From positions 1-53,478 of the forward strand of contig JAFYSK010000048.1 of the NCBI GenBank assembly GCA_017559385.1: a DNA stretch of 53,478 nucleotides. The letters run 5' to 3'. Below the pieces are notes generated by a model. That model had not been told where the DNA came from. It searched no databases and saw only the letters and a program-made list of their open reading frames with translations. Of the stretch, positions 40,094 through 48,261 are shown in pieces. This DNA comes from Paludibacteraceae bacterium. GTDB lineage: Bacteria; Bacteroidota; Bacteroidia; Bacteroidales; Paludibacteraceae. Both the position numbers and the translations under genes were made by a program. The stretch's first letter is position 1, and each line of letters opens with the position of its first letter.

Positions 40094-40249
40094 TTATACA
40101 TGTTCCATGGCTGCATTAGTGATCATATCGTCATGGTGTTTTATCACTTCGGTGGCACTACCATAGCGATCCAATAGCGTACGCACTAGCCTTGGACGCG
40201 TCTTGTTGCCCCAGGTCAGTGCAATCCTATATAACCATTCCTCACGCAT
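40094..40249 (-). pseudogene. dprA: dprA, 5' part cut off by the prophage
   Basis: Encodes the first 50 residues of DprA, 'MREEWLYRIALTWGNKTRPR' and on to 'NAAMEH', then a codon of phage DNA and a stop. 'YRIALT' and the spaced 'LLDRYGSATEVI' match DprA N-termini. The start overlaps the stop of the vanZ-like gene (ATGCGTGA), so dprA was the last gene of an upp-vanZ-dprA cluster. The remainder is at 5425-6349. Confidence 0.88.
40099..40103. repeat. Target-site duplication, right copy (CATGT)
   Basis: Direct copy of 6345-6349 at the right prophage junction, inside codons 49-51 of dprA. Confidence 0.8.
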
Positions 40250-40619
40250 GTTGTCTGTGGTATAATCGATTGATAATCATTATTGATATGGCACCTATGA
40301 TCACGCCTATGCCATCCGCCAACCAGTCCATCCATTCGCCGCTACGAGGTGCAAACCACTGTTCTTGAACGAGCTCGATGATGCCTCCGAAAAGGATGGG
40401 CAGCAAGGTGGCTACGAGCCACAAGCGCCAGCCTGAGAGCTGGAAGCGGATGCTATCGTAGGTGGCTACTGCGCCTAGCAGGGTGTACATGAGCAGGTGC
40501 ACCCATTTGTCGGCCCCCACAAAGGTGGGCAGATGGATTCCAGGATCACGCACCAGACTGACATAGAGTATCCCTATGCAAACAATAATACTTGTCCAAT
40601 ATGCTCGAATCAATCGCAT
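40242..40619 (-). CDS. VanZ-like membrane protein
   Basis: A 125-residue protein with four membrane helices and the VanZ-family pattern 'DKWVHLLMYTLLGAV' and 'SGEWMDWLADGIGVIIGA'. VanZ proteins affect teicoplanin resistance in enterococci; in Bacteroidetes the role is unknown. It lies 9 bp after upp and overlaps the dprA start by 8 bp. Confidence 0.85.
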   Translation of the reverse strand: MRLIRAYWTSIIVCIGILYVSLVRDPGIHLPTFVGADKWVHLLMYTLLGAVATYDSIRFQLSGWRLWLVATLLPILFGGIIELVQEQWFAPRSGEWMDWLADGIGVIIGAISIMIINRLYHRQHA

Positions 40620-40628
40620 AAATTGCGC

Positions 40629-41291
40629 TTACAGTTTCTCACCAAAGCACAAATCGCCAGCGTCACCCAAACCAGGAACAATATACTTATGTGGGTTGAG
40701 TACAGGGTCGATTACGGCGCACCACAAGGTAACCTCTTCTGGCATTGTGTCTTGCAAGTAATTGATAGCTTGAGGTGTGGCAAACAAGCATGCAATATGT
40801 ACATTTTTAGGTGTGCCATGACTCAATAATGCTTTGTAGCCCACTTCCATGGACAAGCCTGTAGCTAGCATCGGATCTACCAATATCAGTGTTTTAGCCT
40901 CGATGGAAGGTGCTGCCAAATACTCGGATACGATCTCAATCTGCATCTCGCCGCGTCGGCCAATAGTCTCTTTGCGATAGGCGCTGATGAAAGCATTTTC
41001 TGCTTTGTCAAACATATTCAAAAAACCCTGATGCATAGGCAAACCAGCACGCAATAGGGTGCCCAATACCACTTGGTCCTGTGGAATCTCGATATCAGCA
41101 ACAGCCAAAGGAGTCTGTACTTGCTCTACGGCGTAAGTTAGGTGCTTGCTGATCTCAACGGCCATGATCTGGCCAATGCGCTCAATATTGCGGCGGAAAC
41201 GCATGCTATCTTTTTGGATCTCGACAGAGCGTAATTCCTTGAGATACTGATTGAGCAAAGATGGTTGCTCGGATAGATTGATAACTTTCAT
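40629..41291 (-). CDS. upp: Uracil phosphoribosyltransferase
   Basis: A 220-residue salvage enzyme joining uracil and PRPP to UMP. The PRPP loop is 'LILVDPMLATGLSM' and the uracil-binding end 'IDPVLNPHKYIVPGLGDAGD' (core 'YIVPGLGDAGD'). Bacteroidetes form. Clear promoter upstream; followed by vanZ-like and dprA. Confidence 0.95.
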   Translation of the reverse strand: MKVINLSEQPSLLNQYLKELRSVEIQKDSMRFRRNIERIGQIMAVEISKHLTYAVEQVQTPLAVADIEIPQDQVVLGTLLRAGLPMHQGFLNMFDKAENAFISAYRKETIGRRGEMQIEIVSEYLAAPSIEAKTLILVDPMLATGLSMEVGYKALLSHGTPKNVHIACLFATPQAINYLQDTMPEEVTLWCAVIDPVLNPHKYIVPGLGDAGDLCFGEKL

Positions 41292-41316
41292 ATGATATTA
41301 GTTTGCTAAAATTGTG

Positions 41317-41348
41317 CAAAAGTACAATTTTTTTTTGATACGCGCAAA
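41317..41348 (-). promoter_or_regulatory. Promoter of upp cluster
   Basis: Minus strand TACTTTTG (41317-41324) with TTTG 20 bp upstream (41345-41348), 26 bp before the upp start. This promoter still drives upp and vanZ, but transcription now runs into the prophage right end instead of the rest of dprA. Confidence 0.75.
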
Positions 41349-41812
41349 TATTCATTCTATTTTACTTGCGTATGTGTATTTTTTGTCGTACCTTCGAACA
41401 TCTGCCTTGGCTATCATTTGGCTTTCGCCTCCACGCAAACATTTTTTGTCGTACTTCGAGTGCACCTCCCACTGCGTGGGTCCCTCCTCGTAGCTACTTT
41501 CGCTCGTCGCAATCCGCTTGTCATAAGAATTTGCGCCGCAAATTGAGGATGACCGCGTTTGCTCCTCTTCCCACAAAGCCACGAGCTTTGCGGGAGCCCT
41601 ATTGATAGCCCATACTCTCGCTACGCTCCCACTTTTTGTAGAAAAATACGGCTTCGCCTTATCATCTGCTATCCATCACCTCATTCTTAAGCAAGCTTAA
41701 ATGAGTGATGAATACCATTTGAGATAGATAAATCTATCTATTTCTACAAAAGTGCTCGCTTCGCTTGCGTATGTGCATTTTTTGTTGTACCTTTGCAGCA
41801 AAAATAGGTTCT
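41349..41812 (+). other. Intergenic region with a duplicated promoter
   Basis: No gene in this 460-bp stretch. The word cttgcgtatgtg(t/c)att with 'ttttgt(c/t)gtacctt' occurs at 41365-41394 and again at 41764-41793; the second copy forms a promoter (TACCTTTG at 41788-41795, TTGC 19 bp upstream) for the gene at 41813. The first copy has lost the TTTG end (TACCTTCG). Between them are inverted and Cys/Ser-codon-like low-quality repeats. Confidence 0.55.
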
Positions 41813-42337
41813 ATGGGAAACTCTAACACACATTTTGTCTATCAGCAGCCTGCCATTGAGTTTGTAACCGTGGCAGTACAGCTATGCATATATCTTGAAA
41901 AAGTGGCAGAATACGAGAGAGAGGAATTTTTGGATAAGATATTGAGTATCTTGCCATTGCTTTACCTGAAAGCTCGTTTGGTGCCCAAAGCCGAACAAGA
42001 ACTAGATGGCTACACCGAGCGGTTTGTTACAGAACAAGAATATGATGCCGTGCGCGAATCAATAGCTGGACTGCTAGGCTCAGACGATACCTATCTGGAG
42101 GTTTATATGGAAGATATGCGTTATTCCGACGAACCTATTACTGCGTTTGTTTCGGAGAATATTGCCGATATCTACCAAGAGATGAAAGATCTAGCATGCA
42201 ACTACCAAACTCAAAACGAAAGCGTGATGAATGATGCGCTAGTGGCTTGTCTAGAGGCTTTTGAACAACATTGGGGACAAAAACTGCTGAATGTACTTCG
42301 TCCGCTGCATGCTTTATCACTAAGTAACGATGAGTAA
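41813..42337 (+). CDS. DUF5063-like protein
   Basis: A 174-residue acidic protein starting MGNSNTHFVYQQPAIEFVTV. 'FLDKILSILPLLYLKARLVP' and 'EDMRYSDEPITAFVSENIADIYQEMKDL' (core 'TAFVSENIADIYQEMKDL') follow the DUF5063 pattern, a Bacteroidetes family of unknown role. An open frame runs upstream through the promoter, so the ATG at 41813, 18 bp after the -7 box, is preferred. Overlaps the next gene by 8 bp; these genes are usually paired. Confidence 0.75.
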   Translation: MGNSNTHFVYQQPAIEFVTVAVQLCIYLEKVAEYEREEFLDKILSILPLLYLKARLVPKAEQELDGYTERFVTEQEYDAVRESIAGLLGSDDTYLEVYMEDMRYSDEPITAFVSENIADIYQEMKDLACNYQTQNESVMNDALVACLEAFEQHWGQKLLNVLRPLHALSLSNDE

Positions 42338-43034
42338 TCTGAAGCCAAATACTTTTCCCGCTCATATTGCCAAGACAGCCATCCAAGACCTGCCTTTGAC
42401 CTATTTTGAGGGTGAGGTGGTGATGGTGGATCGCCCAGAGCAAGTAGCTGAAGCTGCGGCGTACCTCAATCAGTTTACTATTCTGGGTGTGGACACCGAA
42501 GCCAGGCCTTCGTTTAAGCGTGGGGTGCATTATCCTACTGCCCTTGTGCAGATTTCTACCCAAGAGCGCTGCTATCTGTTTCGTTTGACTCATGTGGGTT
42601 TGCCCGTTGAAATCGCACAAATATTGGCAAATCCAGCTATTTGTAAGGTGGGATTAGCCTTCAAGGATGACATCAATGGACTGCGTCGTCGTCGCGAATT
42701 CAAGCCAGCTAATTGCATCGATCTGCAATCGATCGTTTGCAAATATGGTATCATGGACATGGGCTTGCAGAAGATTTTTGCCATTATCTTTGGCAAAAGG
42801 ATCAGCAAAGCGCAGCAGCTGACCAATTGGGAAAGTTCGCATCTCACACCTGAGCAAGCACGCTATGCATCTACCGATGCTTGGGCGACCCTGTTGATTT
42901 ATCTGGCGCTGAAGCAGACTAAACCGCTCAGCAAAAAGCAGGTTGATGCGCTCAAGCAGGCCGAAAAAGAGGCACAATATCAGCGCCAACAAGAGGCTCT
43001 TGCTCGCAAAGCACAAGCCGCTAACAATGCATAG
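42330..43034 (+). CDS. 3'-5' exonuclease (RNase D/DEDD type)
   Basis: A 234-residue protein with the DEDD nuclease fold: 'GVDTEARPSFKRG' (Asp, Glu), 'KVGLAFKDDINGLRRR' (Asp) and 'HLTPEQARYASTDAWATLLIY' (core 'YASTDAW', Tyr and Asp). It trims RNA or DNA ends. The C-terminal 30 residues are a Lys/Gln/Ala coil. Coupled to the DUF5063-like gene. Confidence 0.87.
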   Translation: MSNLKPNTFPAHIAKTAIQDLPLTYFEGEVVMVDRPEQVAEAAAYLNQFTILGVDTEARPSFKRGVHYPTALVQISTQERCYLFRLTHVGLPVEIAQILANPAICKVGLAFKDDINGLRRRREFKPANCIDLQSIVCKYGIMDMGLQKIFAIIFGKRISKAQQLTNWESSHLTPEQARYASTDAWATLLIYLALKQTKPLSKKQVDALKQAEKEAQYQRQQEALARKAQAANNA

Positions 43035-43962
43035 AATAATCTACATCATTCTGTTTTTTCTTTTTGCTGCTCTGCCGATTATGGCGGAGAATTCTGGCCT
43101 GCGCATTGTCTCCTACAATGTGGAGAACCTCTTTGATACTAAGCATGATACGCTCAAGAATGATTCCTCTTTTCTGCCTGATGGTATGTACCATTGGTCG
43201 TATCGCCGCTACCAAACCAAGATAGATCGTATTGCGAAGGTGATAGTTGATATAGCAGGTTGGGAGACAATCCCACTGGTGGGGTTATGCGAAGTGGAAA
43301 ACCCGCGTTGTCTTCGGAATTTATGCTATACGCTGCGTCGTTTCAACTATAGCTATGTGCATTATGATAGTCCAGACGAGCGAGGGGTGGATGTGGCACT
43401 TTTGTACGATTCCACCCAGATTGCTATCATAAGCGCTCAAGCCTTGGCGCTCTCATTAAATGGTGATGCTACGCGCGATATATTATATGTGTCGGCTTTG
43501 TATCAGCAACGCGATACCATTCATGCAATGGTTTGCCACTTGCCTTCTCAGCTGGGTGGTAGTGCTGAAACAGAATGGAAACGACAGCAAGCAAAGGATT
43601 TGATCCAAACGCAAATAGACAGCATTCTGTGCCAGCAGCCCCAGGCCAAGATAGTAGTGATGGGAGATATGAATACCCGTCCTCAGGATGACTTGAAGGG
43701 AATGGTGAATATGATGGAGCCTATCCAGCAGAAGGGTCAAGGGACGCATAAATACCAAGGTATATGGACTTGTCTAGACCAGTTTTATGTTTCGCCATCT
43801 ATTGCATCTAGGTCTGTTGCTAGTATCTTTTCTCCCCAATGGTTATTGGAGGAAGATACGAAATATTTGGACTATAAACCGCGTCGTACGTATATCGGAT
43901 ATAGGTATAATGATGGTTATTCTGACCACTTGCCAATCGTGTTAACTATTGCAATGGAGTAG
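43027..43962 (+). CDS. Exported endonuclease/exonuclease/phosphatase-family protein
   Basis: A 311-residue protein with a signal peptide (about 1-18, 'IIYIILFFLFAALPIMA') and the EEP fold: 'RIVSYNVENLFDTKHD' (Asn), 'PLVGLCEVENPRCL' (Glu), 'SPDERGVDVALLYD', 'KIVVMGDMNTRPQDD' (Asp, Asn) and 'NDGYSDHLPIVLT' (Asp-His pair). It probably acts in the periplasm or outside the cell on nucleic acid or phosphoesters. It starts at the ATG at 43027, overlapping the exonuclease stop by 8 bp. Confidence 0.85.
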   Translation: MHRIIYIILFFLFAALPIMAENSGLRIVSYNVENLFDTKHDTLKNDSSFLPDGMYHWSYRRYQTKIDRIAKVIVDIAGWETIPLVGLCEVENPRCLRNLCYTLRRFNYSYVHYDSPDERGVDVALLYDSTQIAIISAQALALSLNGDATRDILYVSALYQQRDTIHAMVCHLPSQLGGSAETEWKRQQAKDLIQTQIDSILCQQPQAKIVVMGDMNTRPQDDLKGMVNMMEPIQQKGQGTHKYQGIWTCLDQFYVSPSIASRSVASIFSPQWLLEEDTKYLDYKPRRTYIGYRYNDGYSDHLPIVLTIAME

Positions 43963-43976
43963 GATGGATAATAAAG

Positions 43977-44005
43977 AATGAGACTACCGGTGAGGTAGTC
44001 TCATT
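43977..44005. terminator. Bidirectional terminator
   Basis: AATGAGACTACC, loop GGTGA, GGTAGTCTCATT: perfect 12-bp stem between two convergent genes. Confidence 0.85.
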
Positions 44006-44029
44006 GCTTATGTATGAGCGCAAGCTGGA

Positions 44030-45922
44030 TTAGAGAACAATCTTAGCTTGGTTCTTGCCTTGGATGATGATGAATATGCCATGTTGGTCGGTAGGCAATT
44101 GATTGCCCACGAAGCGACCCATGATGTCATATACCTCGATGGTTCCGTTGAATTGGATGTCTTCCACAGCAGATGAGTTCTTCTTCCAGAATGCATACAA
44201 GGTGCCTTCCCATCCAGCAGGAATCTCGGTGATTTTTTGTCCACGAGTAGTTTTGACACTACGCCAGCAGTCAAAATCATAACCTTGTTTATGAGGGATA
44301 GGCAATACATAGCGCTCGGTCACGTAGGTAGGTAGATCCACATCTACGGTACCACCATCCAGTTCCCAATGGATAGCCACCTTAGGCTCGTATACCTCGT
44401 TACCTTCGTAATATGCAGCAGCATGCTCTACACCAAAGCGGTCGTAGCTGTAGATGGCTATAGTCTTTGTACTCAGGTCACCCCATCCATCCATGCGGCA
44501 GCTTTTGCCGTATACAACCGTCTTCAAGTACTCTGGAGCTGCGGCACTGTCCTTGGCTGTTCCGCGTGGATAAATATATACGGTAAAACGCTCTGCAGTA
44601 GGGTGCTCCCATGACATGACAGTGTCTTTGACCTGAATGTTGGTAGGTGCAGCCAAAGTGGTTTTGGATTTCCAATCCATGGCAGGAGGAAGCGCTTTGT
44701 ATTGGAAGTGGGACTCGCGCAATTCGTTACGCATGAGAATAGCTGAAGAAGTGCTGAAGAATACAGAACCTGTATAACCAGAAGATAAGTTAGCACGGTT
44801 GACATCTATCTGGCGTTGGATCTCGGCTACACCATCGTTGTATCCTTCCATGCCGTCGTTGTCATATACATAGCAAGCACCTTGCGAAGCAAAGAAGTGT
44901 ACTTTTTGACCATTAGGCAGTTTGTTTGAGAAGTGTTCGCACACTTTTTTAGCCCACCATGGAGTGAGGATATCGTAGTCACCTTTTTTAGCGGTTGTGG
45001 ACCAGTAAACTTGTGGGTTGAGGTAGTCTACCCAACCTTTTTTAGCCCATTCTACAGGGTTGCAATAGAGGTAGTCGTATGACTCCATAGCTGTGGTTGC
45101 AGGCAGACTGATGCCGTAGTATGAACCAGCAGTGCCCTTATTGCTCCAGTTGCCTGGGGTTCCCATACCGAAGCGTACCCATGGTTTGGTTTTTTGGAGA
45201 TCACGATAGAGTGTGTGCACCACAGAGTCGACGTTGGCGCGACGCCAGTCATCGATATAGCTATTATCTTTGTCTGCGTCAGTTACCTTGTATAGGTGTT
45301 TAGAACGAGAATCTGCATCCTCGGTATTAGTACCACCATATGCATAGAAATAGTCGTCCATGAGGATACCATCGATGTCGTAGTTATTGACAATCTCCAT
45401 CAATACTTTGTGTACATACTCGCGTGCCTCAGGATAACCTGGGTCGATGATTTGACCAGAGAAGGAGGAGTTGTTGTATTTGATGAGCCATTGACCAGCG
45501 TTTTGAACCACTAGATCTGAATCAGGCAGAACGCTGCTAGCTGTAGCACGGAAGGGGTTGACCCATACGTGGAGCTCAAGACCGCGCTTGTGAGCTTCCT
45601 CAATGGCAAAAGCTAGCGGATCGTAGCCAGGATCTTTGCCTCGAGTACCAGTCAAGCAGTCCGCCCATGGCTCGTAAGATGATTTGTAGATAGCGTCGCA
45701 GAAAGAGCGTACTTGCAAGCAAACGGCATTGTGATTACCTGCAACGAGTGCATCAAGTTTCTGTTGCAATTCTGTTTTTTGTGCTTCTGCAGTTTTTTGA
45801 CGAGGCCAGTCAATACCATAACCAGTAGTCATCCATGATGCACGAAACTCGTACTTAGGATTAGCAAACAGAGAACAGGCGCCTATAGCCAATGTGAAGA
45901 GGAAAAGAAAAATCTTTTTCAT
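44030..45922 (-). CDS. GHL10-type glycosidase with T9SS sorting domain (copy 3)
   Basis: A 630-residue secreted protein: signal peptide (about 1-20), GHL10 (DUF187-type) TIM-barrel domain with 'EFRASWMTTGYGIDWP', 'CLQVRSFCDAIYKSSYEPW', 'LELHVWVNPFRA', 'NNYDIDGILMDDYFYAYGG' and 'VDYLNPQVYWS'. A fibronectin-like segment and an InlB-type repeat ('YDFDCWRSVKTTRGQKITEIPAGWEGTLYAFW', core 'IPAGWEGTLYAFW') follow, then a type IX sorting end 'VYDIMGRFVGN...GKNQAKIVL'. Shortest of three tandem copies. GHL10 proteins likely cut peptidoglycan or other glycans outside the cell. Confidence 0.87.
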   Translation of the reverse strand: MKKIFLFLFTLAIGACSLFANPKYEFRASWMTTGYGIDWPRQKTAEAQKTELQQKLDALVAGNHNAVCLQVRSFCDAIYKSSYEPWADCLTGTRGKDPGYDPLAFAIEEAHKRGLELHVWVNPFRATASSVLPDSDLVVQNAGQWLIKYNNSSFSGQIIDPGYPEAREYVHKVLMEIVNNYDIDGILMDDYFYAYGGTNTEDADSRSKHLYKVTDADKDNSYIDDWRRANVDSVVHTLYRDLQKTKPWVRFGMGTPGNWSNKGTAGSYYGISLPATTAMESYDYLYCNPVEWAKKGWVDYLNPQVYWSTTAKKGDYDILTPWWAKKVCEHFSNKLPNGQKVHFFASQGACYVYDNDGMEGYNDGVAEIQRQIDVNRANLSSGYTGSVFFSTSSAILMRNELRESHFQYKALPPAMDWKSKTTLAAPTNIQVKDTVMSWEHPTAERFTVYIYPRGTAKDSAAAPEYLKTVVYGKSCRMDGWGDLSTKTIAIYSYDRFGVEHAAAYYEGNEVYEPKVAIHWELDGGTVDVDLPTYVTERYVLPIPHKQGYDFDCWRSVKTTRGQKITEIPAGWEGTLYAFWKKNSSAVEDIQFNGTIEVYDIMGRFVGNQLPTDQHGIFIIIQGKNQAKIVL

Positions 45923-45932
45923 GTGTGACAGT

Positions 45933-48260
45933 TTATTTGATAAGCTTGTATGTATTGTTTCCTTGTTTGATGATAACGATGTGATGATTTTTGATAGATT
46001 GCCAATCGCTGCCGATATATCGACCCATGATGTCGTATATTTTGAGCTCTTGATTGGTGTTCTGCAGGTCTTCTACGGATGTGGTAGGAGGGGTGTAGCC
46101 ATCCCATAGCGCATATAGTGTACCCATCCAGTAGGCAGGAATGACGAAGATGGTTTTGCCGGTGTACTGCGCTGTGATGGACCAACCTAGGAAGTCGTAG
46201 CCACCAGGATGAGTAGGAGTAGGTAGCACGTAGGTTTCGGTTACTTGTTTAGGCAACTGCACATCCACCTCTTTCATGTAGGGTGAATAGGGTCCCCATG
46301 CCTGAGGTTGACCTGCTTGGGTGAAATCGGCCGTAGGACCAGGACAGTAGCCATCTACACGATAGGATGCATTATCGCAATTGAAGAAGGCATATAGGTG
46401 ATAGCGCCACTCTTTGTCGCTATCTAGTGTGTAGCCATCTGCCTGAGCAATGGCTAGCATATAGTCGCGCAGCCAAGCCCATTGTGGATCTTGCGTCATG
46501 AACTCCATGGCGTAGCCATCGCCTAGGGAATGTATCCATGTAAAGCCTAGGATGTCGTTGATGGGGCGGTCCTCTGCTGCCACAAACTTACTGCCGTATT
46601 TATTACTATAGAATGTCACATAATCCTTTTTCCACATTTCCCATAGCTCTTCGTTGGTAGGTACTTCAATACCTTTGAATTCGCCGCCATTGAGCACCCA
46701 AGTGATTTCTGTGGCGTTGGGATCGGAGTCAGGAAAGGCTTCTTCGTTCCATACGGCTACACCATGCTCGACTCCATAGCGGTCATAGCTGCATACGGCT
46801 ATGCTATTCAGTAGTTCGTTGGCCTCTAGTGTTATCTCTTTGCCATAGACTATTTGCTTGAGGTATTGTGCTTGCATACCCATAGTAGCATCGTATCCCT
46901 TAGGATAGACATACACGGTAAAGCGCTCTGCATCAGGGTGTTGCCAGCTTAGTTGGGTACCGTCCACCTTCAAATTGGTTGGGGCATCCAAAGTTTCTTT
47001 TACTTTCCAGGTCATAGGTGGAGTGAGTGTCTTGTGGACAAAATGCGTTTGCGCTAGCGTCTGGTACATATTAATGTAGGAAGTAGTATTGTAGAATACC
47101 GAACCGGTGTATCCAGATGATAGATTAGCACGATTGGCATCTATCTGTTTTTGGATCTCGTCCACGCCGAATGCACCATCATCTACTCGGTAGGTGGCTT
47201 GTGAAGAGAAGAAGTGCACTTGTTTGCCATCAGGCAGTAGATTGGTAAAATGTTCGCATACATCTTTCGCCCACCATTTGCATAGCACATCGTAGTCTTG
47301 ACCCGATGAGGTGGTAGGCCAATATAGTTGTGGGTTGATATAATCCACATAGCCATTTTTCACCCATTCCACCGGGTTACATGCTTGCACATCGTAGTCA
47401 TCCAAACCGCTGATGCCGCTAGGCAAGGTGATGCCATAGGCTTGAGCCGCCTTCTTTTGTGTACTCCAAATACCAAAGGTTCCCATACCGAAACGCACCC
47501 ATGGTTTCACAGCTTGGATACTATCGTAGAGCATTTTCATGCAACTATCTACATTGGCGCGACGCCAGTCGTCATCGGTGTCACCATCTTGATTGACATC
47601 CACCACGTTGGCTGGTTTGTGAAGCGCTTTGGAAGCTGCGTCCTCTGTGGTCGTTCCACCGTATGGATAGAAATAGTCGTCCATCAGAATACCATCGACA
47701 TCGTAGTTGTTAACAATCTCCATCATCACTTTCAAGACATATTCTCGTGCTTCAGGATAACCTGGGTCGATGATCTGGCCGCTGAACGAACCATTATCGT
47801 ATTTGATGATCCATTGTCCAGCGTTTTGCCATACCTTGTCGCTAGTGGAGATGGTGCCAGAGCTGGTTACACGGAAAGGGTTAACCCAGATGTGCAACTC
47901 CAATCCTCTTTTGTGTGCTTCCTCGATGGCAAAAGCCAATGGGTCATAACCTGGATCCTTGCCACGTGTTCCGGTCAACAACGATGACCAGTTCTCGTAA
48001 GATGACTTGTACATCGCATCACAGAGTGAGCGAACTTGCATACACACGGCGTTCATATTACCCGCTTTCATCTTGTCGAAGATGGCGGTCATCTCTTGTT
48101 TTTGTTGCTCGCGTTTGCTATCGCTGGTAGCCTTGGTTTTAGGCCAATCAATGCTGTAGTGGGTGGTAAACCATGTAGCACGGAACTCGTGCTTAAGATT
48201 AGCCAACAAACTGGTTGTACTTACCAGTAGGCAAAATAGTATGACAGCGCTTTTTTTCAT
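45933..48260 (-). CDS. GHL10-type glycosidase with T9SS sorting domain (copy 2)
   Basis: A 775-residue paralog of the neighbour genes: signal peptide, GHL10 domain ('EFRATWFTTHYSIDWPKTKA', 'VNNYDVDGILMDDYFYPYGG'), then an extra module of about 140 residues before the InlB-type repeat ('WVLNGGEFKGIEVPTNEELW' to 'AYWMGTLYALWDG'), absent from copy 3, and a type IX end 'IYDIMGRYIGSDW'. Separated from copy 3 by 10 bp and from copy 1 by 1 bp, so it belongs to one operon formed by tandem duplication. Confidence 0.87.
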   Translation of the reverse strand: MKKSAVILFCLLVSTTSLLANLKHEFRATWFTTHYSIDWPKTKATSDSKREQQKQEMTAIFDKMKAGNMNAVCMQVRSLCDAMYKSSYENWSSLLTGTRGKDPGYDPLAFAIEEAHKRGLELHIWVNPFRVTSSGTISTSDKVWQNAGQWIIKYDNGSFSGQIIDPGYPEAREYVLKVMMEIVNNYDVDGILMDDYFYPYGGTTTEDAASKALHKPANVVDVNQDGDTDDDWRRANVDSCMKMLYDSIQAVKPWVRFGMGTFGIWSTQKKAAQAYGITLPSGISGLDDYDVQACNPVEWVKNGYVDYINPQLYWPTTSSGQDYDVLCKWWAKDVCEHFTNLLPDGKQVHFFSSQATYRVDDGAFGVDEIQKQIDANRANLSSGYTGSVFYNTTSYINMYQTLAQTHFVHKTLTPPMTWKVKETLDAPTNLKVDGTQLSWQHPDAERFTVYVYPKGYDATMGMQAQYLKQIVYGKEITLEANELLNSIAVCSYDRYGVEHGVAVWNEEAFPDSDPNATEITWVLNGGEFKGIEVPTNEELWEMWKKDYVTFYSNKYGSKFVAAEDRPINDILGFTWIHSLGDGYAMEFMTQDPQWAWLRDYMLAIAQADGYTLDSDKEWRYHLYAFFNCDNASYRVDGYCPGPTADFTQAGQPQAWGPYSPYMKEVDVQLPKQVTETYVLPTPTHPGGYDFLGWSITAQYTGKTIFVIPAYWMGTLYALWDGYTPPTTSVEDLQNTNQELKIYDIMGRYIGSDWQSIKNHHIVIIKQGNNTYKLIK

Positions 48261-48261
48261 C

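Larger units (their letters stand above)
6350..40098 (+). mobile_element. Mu-like transposable prophage inserted in dprA
   Basis: About 33.7 kb bounded by the direct repeat CATGT. It carries a MuA-type DDE transposase, a MuB-type ATPase, Gam- and GemA-like proteins, a LexA-like repressor, and a full contractile-tail morphogenesis set: terminase, portal, gpF- and gpG-like proteins, protease, capsid, sheath, tube, tape measure, baseplate and fibers. Related end sites occur at both ends in inverted orientation. No structural gene seen is missing, so it is probably functional, apart from a nonsense codon in the recombinase and a doubtful start of the gpF-like gene. The exact termini could be shifted by up to 3 bp: outward-extended termini would read TGTA...TACA but would then leave no duplication. 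Confidence 0.93.
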
